Below the pieces are notes generated by a model. That model worked only from the letters and a program-made list of their open reading frames with translations. It was not told where the DNA came from and made no database searches. A stretch of DNA of 26,525 nucleotides, from assembly GCA_003697105.1 (NCBI GenBank), contig RFFQ01000007.1, positions 1-26,525 on the forward strand, written 5' to 3'. The position numbers and the translations under genes were made by a program. Origin of the DNA: Gemmatimonadota bacterium. GTDB lineage: Bacteria; 4572-55; J002. Shown here in pieces: positions 1 through 6,939 of this stretch (its first letter is position 1; each line of letters opens with the position of its first letter).

Positions 1-402
1 GCACAACTTTAACAACACCACCACAATTGATTGCTTCCATCACATTTTCCTGAAAACTTTAATTCATCAAATGCAATTCCTGTTACCAACCATTTATTTG
101 GGATGCAAGGTTTTCTATGTCTTTGAATTTGTTGAAGTTTAGTAGTATTCTGTTTATCTGATTAACTTGTACGCATTCGCAATTATGTTTGGTGTTCTGT
201 CACTTTGGTTTGGCTCTTCCGTAAAGATTGTGGGTTTACTTTTTACTGAAGACGTTTTACCTTCTTTGCCCGTTCTCAATACTATTTTATGAGGATTACT
301 CTCGGATGTGTAACTATTTGATTTATTGATCTTAAAATTCAAGTTCCAGCAGTTGCAATACACAAAAATTTATATCATCACACCTCTCGTCAAGGAGGTG
401 CG
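1..402. other. AT-rich non-coding stretch, no supported gene
   Basis: I see no gene here. The only reading frame of any length is a minus-strand frame at 154-363; it has a low-complexity, Asn/Ser/Lys-rich composition, no clear ribosome site and no recognisable motif, so I do not call it. The stretch is visibly richer in A+T than the rest of the window and lies directly upstream of a decayed transposase, which fits accessory or decaying DNA. The last bases hold a strong Shine-Dalgarno (AAGGAGGTG at 394-402) that belongs to the transposase remnant. Confidence 0.6.
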
Positions 403-943
403 ATGATGTCTCATTCCGATTATCAAAACCATTTGAACCAATGGCTACATCAGTATGAAGATGACTCTGTATTTCAGAACGCGCTGGATACGTTTCAGAA
501 AGAATTCATTATGTTCAGCGCACTAGATGTAGGTCCGGCGTTACCGATCCTTCAATCCACCTATTGTCCGCGAAAATACAGTGAACTTCGCGATCCGTTG
601 TGTATGCTGCGCAGTCTGCTCTTGCGCTGGCATGGCTGTAATTCCCGGAAAAGCCATGTCTATACCTGCCCGGTAAAACGACCGACCCATCGCGAAGGAA
701 AATACAGCTATCTCGTTAACCCGGAGAACTGCCCCCGCGGGGAAGATTGCCAACCCGACAGCTCCATCGGACTGCGGCCTACATCAAAACCGAGACCGAT
801 CCACGTGTTTTTACCTCGATACCCAGAGACACGCTAAATTCAAAGCGGTGATGAAACAGCGTAGCGCCTCCGAGCGAGTCAATGCCCTCAACGATCACTA
901 TCAGGTCGAACGCTCCTGTCACATTGGCTATCTCACCGAATAG
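403..943 (+). pseudogene. Decayed DDE-type transposase remnant
   Basis: An ATG just after AAGGAGGTG opens a frame that runs to a stop at 835-837. Its first part (DPLCMLRSLLL) resembles the N-terminus of transposases I recall from several bacterial groups. That motif is followed within about 20 codons by KRPTHREGKYSYLVNPENCP, which normally lies far downstream, so an internal deletion is likely. Near 777 the homologous reading moves to another frame (YIKTETDPRVF, then IPRDT), and near 831 it moves again (KFKAVMKQRSASERVNALND) before a stop at 941-943. At least two frameshifts plus a deletion make this non-functional. I cannot name the IS family or find terminal inverted repeats. The motif match is from memory, not from a search; the frame changes are read directly from the sequence. 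Confidence 0.8.
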
Positions 944-1367
944 ACCGCGCCAGAACATCTTCCAAAACCAATTCCTCCGCACAGATGACGCAATCCGTTC
1001 AACTTGACATACTAACAATATAAGATAAGTCGGTAAATATTACGTTTAATTTAATATTTATCGGCTTCGACCCTCATTTTTCAAAAACAACACGCTCGAA
1101 GACGGATTGTCGCTGTCGAAGAAACAGAATGAAGTGCTACTCTGGTAATACTCTCGGATGTTTCTTCCAAGAGTTCTCTGGATCGGGTGTTGGGTAGAGA
1201 TCACGACTTCACACTGGCTCAATCTGGTAATTGTTGGAGGGAAGTAAGTTCCACTGTAACTGCAAGGTTCTCATTTGATTATTCGTACGTTCTCGCCCAA
1301 CAGTTGGAGAATGAGCCATAATACCGGCTGACCCGATTGAAAAAATATATTTATTTCATGCTTACTT
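944..1367. other. Non-coding stretch downstream of the transposase remnant
   Basis: No coding region can be supported on either strand. It contains an AT-rich inverted repeat (1034-1060) and a 13-bp sequence at 1149-1161 that also occurs at 297-309 on the other side of the transposase remnant. The rest may be further eroded mobile DNA, but I recognise no protein fragment in it. Confidence 0.5.
1034..1060. repeat. AT-rich inverted repeat
   Basis: TAAATATTA (1034-1042) and its exact reverse complement TAATATTTA (1052-1060) are separated by 9 bases, with CGG immediately before the left arm and TCGG just after the right arm. It lies about 90 bp after the last recognisable transposase codons. It could be a weak transcript-end hairpin or a leftover of the element's end. 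There is no T-tract. Confidence 0.5.
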
Positions 1368-1700
1368 TTACAAATTGGCAATGTGGCGGTCAATAAAACT
1401 CACGAGTGGATATTCCAATCGATAATGTTTTTTACCAAAATGATCGGCAAAATAGTCGAGACCGCCGTCAAATCCGTGCTCCCGAATATGGTCAATCAGC
1501 GGGTCGACGATTTCAGCAGTAAAGAGGACTTCAACCGCTTCATCTGACAATTTACCCCGTTCCTCCACCCCGGATTGGTGAAAAACGGTATGGCAATCAT
1601 GGCAAAAATAGTAAAAATAGATTCGCTCCGCGCCCAGTAAACCTTGATATGCCTTGTGCATAATATCACAATTTCGGCTTTTGCATTGCAGACAATTCAT
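1368..1700 (-). CDS. Small zinc-ribbon protein of unknown function
   Basis: A 110-residue protein that I do not recognise by family. The N-terminus carries two Cys pairs, C3-x2-C6 and C33-x2-C36 (FCHDC), the pattern of a one-zinc ribbon, with a short helix-like insert between them. The C-terminal two-thirds is acidic and helix-rich with several His residues, and no transmembrane segment or signal peptide is visible. I chose the ATG at 1700; a TTG 27 bases further upstream is in frame but has no ribosome site. It follows RNase HI on the same strand after about 70 bases that contain a hairpin, so it may be a separate unit or a read-through tail of that operon. It could act in nucleic-acid binding or as a structural metal-site protein; the sequence alone does not decide. 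Confidence 0.65.
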   Translation of the reverse strand: MNCLQCKSRNCDIMHKAYQGLLGAERIYFYYFCHDCHTVFHQSGVEERGKLSDEAVEVLFTAEIVDPLIDHIREHGFDGGLDYFADHFGKKHYRLEYPLVSFIDRHIANL

Positions 1701-1743
1701 CCGTAAACCCGTCCTCAAAAGAGTCAAAGAGGTTATTTCTAAA

Positions 1744-1761
1744 ACGAGTGATAGAACTCGT
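1744..1761 (-). terminator. Weak hairpin after rnhA
   Basis: ACGAGT (1744-1749) pairs with ACTCGT (1756-1761) across a 6-base loop. Read on the minus strand, it lies 9 bases beyond the RNase HI stop codon and is followed by TTTT. The stem is short (6 bp) and the T-tract minimal, so this would be a weak intrinsic terminator or attenuator before the zinc-ribbon gene. Confidence 0.35.
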
Positions 1762-1770
1762 GATCCTTTT

Positions 1771-2220
1771 TCACGTTATATAGGGTTGGTAAGCGGCGAC
1801 TGCCAGTTGGTCACAGCGCTCATTTTGGGGGTGTCCCGCATGTCCTTTAATCCATTCAAATGTGACCTGATGGATTTTCGCTAAATGATGAAGTTCTTGC
1901 CATAATTCCTTATTTTTGACCGGTTTCCGCTGCGAATTAATCCAGTTTTTCTGGATCCAACCGGTGATCCATTCGTTCATACCTTTGACCACGTAGCTGG
2001 AATCCGAGACGACTTTCACGGTGCAGGGACGGTTGAGTGTTTTTAAGCCTTCGATCACCGCCGTCAATTCCATCTGGTTGTTAGTGGTTTGGGGCGCTCC
2101 GCCGGAGAGCTCCTTCTCTTTTCCGCTTGCCACGTGGTGCAACACTGTGCCCCAACCGCCCGGACCTGGATTTCCGGTACACGCCCCGTCGGTATAGATG
2201 ATTACGTCATATTCTGCCAT
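1771..2220 (-). CDS. rnhA: Ribonuclease HI
   Basis: Cytosolic endonuclease that cleaves the RNA strand of RNA-DNA hybrids, for example Okazaki primers and R-loops. At 149 residues it has the usual bacterial RNase HI length. The complete active site is visible: D11 (YTDGACTGNPGPGG), E51 (NNQMELTAVIEGL), D73 (VVSDSSYVVKG), H127 (GHAGHPQNE) and D137 (CDQLA). The basic handle segment between D73 and H127 (WIxxWxxKNW) is also present. The ATG is preceded by GGGAGGTGG and lies inside the end of pyrEF (19-base overlap), so translation is probably coupled to the upstream gene. Assignment is secure from motifs alone. Confidence 0.97.
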   Translation of the reverse strand: MAEYDVIIYTDGACTGNPGPGGWGTVLHHVASGKEKELSGGAPQTTNNQMELTAVIEGLKTLNRPCTVKVVSDSSYVVKGMNEWITGWIQKNWINSQRKPVKNKELWQELHHLAKIHQVTFEWIKGHAGHPQNERCDQLAVAAYQPYIT

Positions 2221-3590
2221 GCCACCTCCCGGTATTGTTTTGCCGCCGTTGCCGGATTTTCTGCTTGGATGATCCCCCGTCCGACAATGATACCATCCGC
2301 ACCCCCTTTGACAGCCGCCGCTGCCGTGACATAACGCTGGCCAAGCCCATCACCTTTGGCTTGCAGATTCACGCCGGGCATCAACAGGAGGAGATCATCT
2401 GCCATTTTGGTTTTCAATTTCCGAATTTCAGTCTCATTTTCGCCGAAACCGATGAACCCGGAGACCACCTCCCGCCGGTTTTTACCGATTTCCAGCACTT
2501 GACGGGTGTAGTTCTCACTGATCAGATTTCCGGCGGCAGACATTTTCGCCAGTAAAAATCCACTGCGGGGGGATTCCAGATCGCCGAATAGCCCGTCCAA
2601 AATAGCTTCTCCGGCAATCGCGTGGACTGTCACAAAGTCTGCCCAATCTGCTATCTTGTAAATTCCGGAGCGGAATTGTTTGCGGACGGTACTGCCAATA
2701 TCAGCAAATTTTCGATCTTCAAAAATGAGAACCTGAGATTCCCCGCACAGATCGGTCAATTTTTTCACAAAATCTTCGGAGAAATCCTGTAAAATATCCA
2801 CATGCGTTTTGACCATCACAATCTGATCCGCCGTTTGCTCCAAAATATGGAAAAATTCATCTGAGGTTTCCACATCGAGGGATAGAATCAGATTACTCTC
2901 TTTTTGGATCATCAAATCGACCAGTTTCCGGCTGAGGGGGTTGGTCATCAATTGGCGGCGTTCGGCAAGGGTTTTTACCGGTACGTTCCGTGTGGCTTGG
3001 ATGAAGGTCTGCACCGCTAGGCGTTGGTTATCGCGGATCCATTGGTGAGCTGTAAGCACGCTCAAAATTTCATCAATATGCAAAATGGCGGTGAGGGTAT
3101 AGCCCTTTTGGCGTAGCAGTTCCGCGCCGTTGGGGCTCCGATCCACCACGGTCACAATATCGGAAATTTTCAGCCCGCCGGCTTCCAATCCGGCGGCAGT
3201 TTCAAACTTACTCTCGCCGGTTGAAATGAGGTCATCAATCACCACGCATGTTTGCCCGGCCGTGAAGTTGCCTTCAATCAATTTTTTGGTGCCATAGGAT
3301 TTTGCCTCTTTGCGCATATAAATTAGGGGTTTGTTCCGTTTTACAGAGACAATCGCAGCCATCGGCAGGGCGGTGTAAGGGATACCCGTTACCAGATCAA
3401 ATGATTTATCTTCAAGGACTTGCAATAGCAAATCCGTAATTTGGGTCATTATGTCTGGGTACGAGACCACACCACGCAGATCGATGTAAAACGGGGAGGT
3501 TAACCCGGATTTCAGTTTGAATTCTCCAAATTTAATTGCACCGATCCGGTGGAGATCGAGGATGAGTTGTTCTTTTTTAGGATTCATCAT
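2202..3590 (-). CDS. pyrEF: Bifunctional orotate phosphoribosyltransferase / OMP decarboxylase (UMP synthase-like)
   Basis: Catalyses the last two steps of de novo pyrimidine synthesis: orotate + PRPP to OMP, then OMP to UMP. Residues 1-200 are the PyrE domain, with the PRPP loop CVVIDDLISTGES (D119, D120, T124, G125) and the substrate segment KLKSGLTSPFYIDLR. Residues 215-462 are the OMP decarboxylase, with D239 (SLDVE), K261 (VKTHVDIL), the D292-x-K294-x2-D297 triad (EDRKFADIG) and R438 (IIVGRG). These ODCase signatures are of the kind found in eukaryotic UMP synthase, and the domain order PyrE-PyrF also matches the animal enzyme. AAGGAAA precedes the ATG pair at the start. It sits 15 bases downstream of the TPR gene and overlaps rnhA by 19 bases. 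All catalytic residues appear intact. Confidence 0.96.
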   Translation of the reverse strand: MMNPKKEQLILDLHRIGAIKFGEFKLKSGLTSPFYIDLRGVVSYPDIMTQITDLLLQVLEDKSFDLVTGIPYTALPMAAIVSVKRNKPLIYMRKEAKSYGTKKLIEGNFTAGQTCVVIDDLISTGESKFETAAGLEAGGLKISDIVTVVDRSPNGAELLRQKGYTLTAILHIDEILSVLTAHQWIRDNQRLAVQTFIQATRNVPVKTLAERRQLMTNPLSRKLVDLMIQKESNLILSLDVETSDEFFHILEQTADQIVMVKTHVDILQDFSEDFVKKLTDLCGESQVLIFEDRKFADIGSTVRKQFRSGIYKIADWADFVTVHAIAGEAILDGLFGDLESPRSGFLLAKMSAAGNLISENYTRQVLEIGKNRREVVSGFIGFGENETEIRKLKTKMADDLLLLMPGVNLQAKGDGLGQRYVTAAAAVKGGADGIIVGRGIIQAENPATAAKQYREVAWQNMT

Positions 3591-3605
3591 GGGGTTTCCT
3601 TGTTT

Positions 3606-4424
3606 CTACTTTTTCCCCTCAATTTCTTTCAGCAATTGCTGGGCTTCTTCTTTGCGGGCTTCGTCATCTTCGTCCTGAATCTTTAATTCAAGGATGGTGC
3701 GGAGTTGTTCGCGTGCTTTTTCATACTCTTTTTCATCGATCAAGAGGTGGGCGTAATCCAGACGGTACATGATAAAATCCGGACGAAGTTCAATGGCACG
3801 TTGGAACAAGCGACCGGCTTCTTTGCGGTTTCCCCAGCCAAGTCCCATTGGTTTGCGAATCCAACCGGGTTTTTCGGTCAGTTTGTGGTGAGTACGGGCA
3901 AGAATATAGTGGGCAATGCTATCATTGGGGTCCAGTTCAAGCGCTTTTTCGCAATCGGCTCTAACTTTTTTGACTAAACCGATGGTGGAAAACACACCTT
4001 TAAACAACGATATTTTACCTGTTGCCGCGGCACGCCGGGTGTAGCCGGTAGCACTTTCAGGATTGGCTTCAATTGCCTGATTCGCGTAATCTAAGGCAGT
4101 TTCATAATGCGATAGCTGGTCGTCTTTGTTTTCCAGATGTTCGCCGATGTCAATGTGTGCCCGGCTGATGCGCCAAAGCAAATCGAAGGTGCCGGGAAAA
4201 GCCTCCAGACCGGCTTGGTAGGCTTCCAGTGCTTTTTCATTGTCAAATGCCGCGTATGCCGCATCACCGGTCGCGATAAAATCGGCGACGGTGGATGCCT
4301 TCACGGTGGTTGAAACCCGGTTGGTGAGCGTATCTTTCTCTGCCGGCATCTCTTCTTGTGCCAATACCCATGCCGCCATGCAGAGTACCAACCCGGCTAC
4401 TAAAAAAGAACGATTGATTTTCAT
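3606..4424 (-). CDS. Exported TPR-repeat protein
   Basis: A 272-residue protein with a clear signal peptide (MKINRSFLVAGLVLC, then VLA|QE), so it is probably periplasmic. After an acidic linker, tetratricopeptide-like repeats follow: ATGDAAYAAFDNEKALEAYQ, ALDYANQAIEANPESATGYT, KALELDPNDSIAHYILARTH and RAIELRPDFIMYRLDYAHLL, plus a C-terminal KEYEKAREQL repeat. Such repeats are protein-interaction scaffolds; no enzymatic motif is visible. The start at 4424 is chosen because GGAGAGGAGA lies just upstream and the signal peptide begins there; a longer in-frame extension lacks both and would run into the promoter. It is the first gene of the probable operon with pyrEF and rnhA, though no functional link to pyrimidine synthesis is evident. 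Confidence 0.88.
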   Translation of the reverse strand: MKINRSFLVAGLVLCMAAWVLAQEEMPAEKDTLTNRVSTTVKASTVADFIATGDAAYAAFDNEKALEAYQAGLEAFPGTFDLLWRISRAHIDIGEHLENKDDQLSHYETALDYANQAIEANPESATGYTRRAAATGKISLFKGVFSTIGLVKKVRADCEKALELDPNDSIAHYILARTHHKLTEKPGWIRKPMGLGWGNRKEAGRLFQRAIELRPDFIMYRLDYAHLLIDEKEYEKAREQLRTILELKIQDEDDEARKEEAQQLLKEIEGKK

Positions 4425-4475
4425 CAGACTCTCCTCTCCGTTAAAATAAAAAATTAGGGGACTGGAATGCCAGAC

Positions 4476-4504
4476 AGTATACCGACGAATATCCCTGAAA
4501 TCAA
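4476..4504 (-). promoter_or_regulatory. Sigma70-like promoter for the TPR-pyrEF-rnhA operon
   Basis: On the minus strand TTGATT (4504-4499) and TATACT (4481-4476) are separated by 17 bases. That is a good -35/-10 pair about 50 bases upstream of the TPR start codon. It is divergent from the promoter-like element at 4532-4560. Prediction by consensus only. Confidence 0.55.
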
Positions 4505-4531
4505 GTACAAAGTTGCTTTGGCTAAAAACTC

Positions 4532-4560
4532 TTGACATTTATCGCTATTTTTGGTGTTAT
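4532..4560 (+). promoter_or_regulatory. Sigma70-like promoter for the rhodanese operon
   Basis: A perfect -35 hexamer TTGACA (4532-4537) is followed after 17 bases by TGTTAT (4555-4560), a 4/6 match to the -10 consensus. It lies about 75 bases upstream of the rhodanese start codon and back-to-back with the minus-strand promoter. The weak -10 makes the call tentative. Confidence 0.4.
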
Positions 4561-4633
4561 TGGCAGGGCTTATCATTATTGGGTTCGCGTACGGACTCTT
4601 ACCAATTTCACCATACATTTTTTTGGAGGTGCT

Positions 4634-5071
4634 ATGATCAGTTTTTCCCTCAAAGTGATCATTTGTCTTGGCTTAATTATGCTCATCAGCACGTTGGTGG
4701 GCTGTAAACATGAGGAGGTCGGGACTCCGGGGGCACAAACCAAAACCCAACTAAGCGCTCAGGAGACCCAAGCCTTGATTCAGGCAAAAAAAGATGATCC
4801 GAATTTTATCATTGTGGATGTGCGTACCCCGCGCGAATATCAGGCAGGGCATATTGACGGGGCGATTAACATTGATTTTTATAACCCCTCTTTTGCCAGC
4901 CAATTGGAACAACTTGATCGGGACAAGGAATATCTAATTTACTGCCGTTCCGGCAATCGCAGTGGAAAAACCTATCAACTCATGACACAGAAACTCGGTT
5001 TTCAAAAGGTTTATCACCTTACCAAAGGGATGATCGATTGGAATCGGGAAAATTTACCTTTAGTCCGCTAA
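4634..5071 (+). CDS. Rhodanese-domain lipoprotein
   Basis: A 145-residue membrane-anchored, probably periplasmic, single-domain rhodanese. The N-terminus is a lipoprotein signal ending in a lipobox LVGC, with C24 the lipidation site, followed by a polar linker. The rhodanese domain covers about 40-143: it has the IIVDVRTPREYQAGHIDGAI entry motif and the active-site loop YCRSGNRSGKT with catalytic C104. Such domains transfer sulfane sulfur; the lipid anchor places it in the envelope, as for PspE-like rhodaneses. The ATG at 4634 is chosen because TTTGGAGGT precedes it and the signal peptide begins there; a longer upstream frame overlaps the promoter. The DUF554 gene follows after 13 bases, suggesting co-transcription. 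Its physiological sulfur donor and acceptor cannot be inferred. Confidence 0.92.
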   Translation: MISFSLKVIICLGLIMLISTLVGCKHEEVGTPGAQTKTQLSAQETQALIQAKKDDPNFIIVDVRTPREYQAGHIDGAINIDFYNPSFASQLEQLDRDKEYLIYCRSGNRSGKTYQLMTQKLGFQKVYHLTKGMIDWNRENLPLVR

Positions 5072-5084
5072 CAGTGGGGTGGTT

Positions 5085-5795
5085 ATGCTATTGGGTACCA
5101 TTGTGAATGTTATAGCGGTGCTGGTGGGCAGTGGGCTCGGCTTGTTGATTCATACTCGATTACCACAGCGCATTTCAGGCATTGTCTTTCAAGCGATTGG
5201 TGTGTTTATCCTATTCTTAGGGGTACGCATGGCGATGAACGGTCTGGACGCCCTGCCGGAAGAGAGCGGTGGTAACGGTATTATTATTCTGATTTTCAGT
5301 ATGGTGATCGGCTCCATTTGGGGAGAATGGATCAACCTCGATTCCTATCTGAACCGGTGGGGAGACCGCCTCAAAACACAGATCAACATCGGGCATGAAC
5401 ACTTCACGGAAGGACTGGTGACGGCATTTTTGCTCTTTTGTATGGGTTCCATGACCATTTTAGGTGCTATTGAGGAAGGGTTGGGCAACCCACCGACACT
5501 CTTGCTTGCTAAATCTGTGTTGGATGGTTTTGCCTCGATTGCCCTCGCCGCTTCGCTGGGGATTGGGGTCATGTTTTCCGTGATTCCGTTGTTGATTTAT
5601 CAGGGGGGGCTGACCGTATTCGCTATGGTTTTCCAAAATTCTGCCGCCCAACCCATCATCGATGAAATGACCGCCGTGGGTGGCGTATTGCTAATTGGCT
5701 TGGGCATCAACATCCTTGAGATCAAAACGTTGCGAATTTTAAATATGTTACCCAGTTTACTTATTGTCATTCTATTAGCTTATCTTTTCCTCTAA
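5085..5795 (+). CDS. DUF554-family inner-membrane protein
   Basis: A 236-residue polytopic membrane protein of the DUF554 family (YqgA/YdfK-like), whose members have no established biochemical function. Family features are the N-terminal MLLGTIVNVIAVLVGSGLG segment, the central GIIILIFSMVIGSIWGEWI stretch with a following amphipathic region (LNRWGDRLK), and the FCMGSMTILGAIEEGL motif. About six hydrophobic helices are visible. I prefer the ATG at 5085 to a GTG two codons earlier because family members usually begin here; the GGGG upstream serves either. It lies between the rhodanese lipoprotein and the TPR-hydrolase gene, whose ribosome site begins one base after this stop codon. A transport role is often guessed for the family but is not shown. 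Confidence 0.9.
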   Translation: MLLGTIVNVIAVLVGSGLGLLIHTRLPQRISGIVFQAIGVFILFLGVRMAMNGLDALPEESGGNGIIILIFSMVIGSIWGEWINLDSYLNRWGDRLKTQINIGHEHFTEGLVTAFLLFCMGSMTILGAIEEGLGNPPTLLLAKSVLDGFASIALAASLGIGVMFSVIPLLIYQGGLTVFAMVFQNSAAQPIIDEMTAVGGVLLIGLGINILEIKTLRILNMLPSLLIVILLAYLFL

Positions 5796-5808
5796 TGGAG
5801 GTGATCCG

Positions 5809-6936
5809 GTGAAATGGTTATCACGGTTTTTCATTTGGGGGCTGATCGGAGTCATGTTGGCGGGGATTACGGCGGTAGCGAATCCCCGCGGGGGAGTTGA
5901 TCCCGCTGCCATTGACCCCTTGCAAGCAGATGCTGGGGATTTTCTGGATGTGGACCCGGGAGAATATGAGCGTTTGGCAAATCAAGCGTACCAACAGCAG
6001 GCGTACCGCAAAGCCGCCCAGTACTATCTGGCATATTTGCATTATAATTCCCAAGATTTTACCGCTATTTACAACCTCGCGTGCTGTTACGGTCTGATGG
6101 GGGAAGCCTATCATGCGGCCAAATATCTGGAACGGGCAGTTCGGGCTGGATTTGATGATATAGCGTGGGCGGCTCAAGACCCAGATTTTAACGCCGTCCG
6201 GCAGGATGTCCGGTTTGCCGCCACCCTCGATAGCTTGACTGTCTGGTTAAAAAAAGCAGAAGACCCACACCTCACCGCGATTTACCTCCGTGCAGATACC
6301 TTTTTGAAATGTGTAATCCATTTGCCGGTGGATTATGATTCCTCCCAAACCTACACCCTTGTCTTGGGGCTTCATGGTTACGGGGGTTCCGCAGAGCAGT
6401 TTATCAATCTGTGGGACCAGTTTGAGCAACCCGATTTTATCTATGCCGCTTTACAAGCTCCTTACGCCTTTCCTCTCGACGAAAAATTGGGTCACTCATG
6501 GCATCTGGATTTTACCCCTGAATTGCGGAAGGTGACCGCGCAAACCACCGGGGATTATGTGGCACGGGCAGTTACAGAACTGAAACGTCTCTATCCGGTG
6601 GGTGAGGTCTATCTAATGGGCTTCTCCCAAGGGGCGGCATATACGTTGATCAGCGGCATCCGTCATCCAGACCTATTTGCCGGATTGATTCCGTTTGGCG
6701 GCTGGCTGGATCAGGAGACACTGGATGAAGAGGAAATAACGGCGGCAAATCAGGTGCGTATTTTTATCGCTCATGGAAAGCAAGATCAACGGGTGAAATA
6801 TGCTGCCGGAACGACTGCCCGTGATGTGCTAAAAACCGCCGGTTATGATGTTACTTTTTACGCTTTTGATGGGGGGCATAGTGTTCCGGCAGAAGGGTTA
6901 CGAGCTGTTCAACAATGGATAAAACAGAAGGAGTAG
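5809..6936 (+). CDS. Exported TPR-alpha/beta-hydrolase fusion (esterase-like)
   Basis: A 375-residue protein with three parts. Residues 1-25 are a signal peptide (WGLIGVMLAGITAVANP, cleavage near residue 24). Residues 50-150 hold a TPR pair (ANQAYQQQAYRKAAQYYLAY, then YNLACCYGLMGEAYHAAKYL). Residues 165-375 form an alpha/beta hydrolase of the phospholipase/carboxylesterase type. The oxyanion segment is LGLHGYGGSAE, the nucleophile elbow is GFSQGA with S273, and the acid and base are likely D326 (HGKQDQRV) and H357 (GGHSVP). It probably hydrolyses an ester in the periplasm; the substrate is unknown. Translation starts at GTG, supported by a textbook GGAGGTGAT six bases upstream. The metallophosphoesterase gene begins 3 bases after the stop, so the two exported hydrolases are very likely co-expressed. 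Confidence 0.9.
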   Translation: MKWLSRFFIWGLIGVMLAGITAVANPRGGVDPAAIDPLQADAGDFLDVDPGEYERLANQAYQQQAYRKAAQYYLAYLHYNSQDFTAIYNLACCYGLMGEAYHAAKYLERAVRAGFDDIAWAAQDPDFNAVRQDVRFAATLDSLTVWLKKAEDPHLTAIYLRADTFLKCVIHLPVDYDSSQTYTLVLGLHGYGGSAEQFINLWDQFEQPDFIYAALQAPYAFPLDEKLGHSWHLDFTPELRKVTAQTTGDYVARAVTELKRLYPVGEVYLMGFSQGAAYTLISGIRHPDLFAGLIPFGGWLDQETLDEEEITAANQVRIFIAHGKQDQRVKYAAGTTARDVLKTAGYDVTFYAFDGGHSVPAEGLRAVQQWIKQKE

Positions 6937-6939
6937 TGT

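Noticed and set aside
154-363. Minus-strand 69-codon open frame
   Set aside because: Low-complexity composition, no ribosome site, no recognisable motif, in AT-rich DNA where such frames are rare but uninformative.
779-1018. Minus-strand 79-codon open frame opposite the transposase remnant
   Set aside because: It is the antisense of recognisable transposase sequence and lacks a ribosome site.
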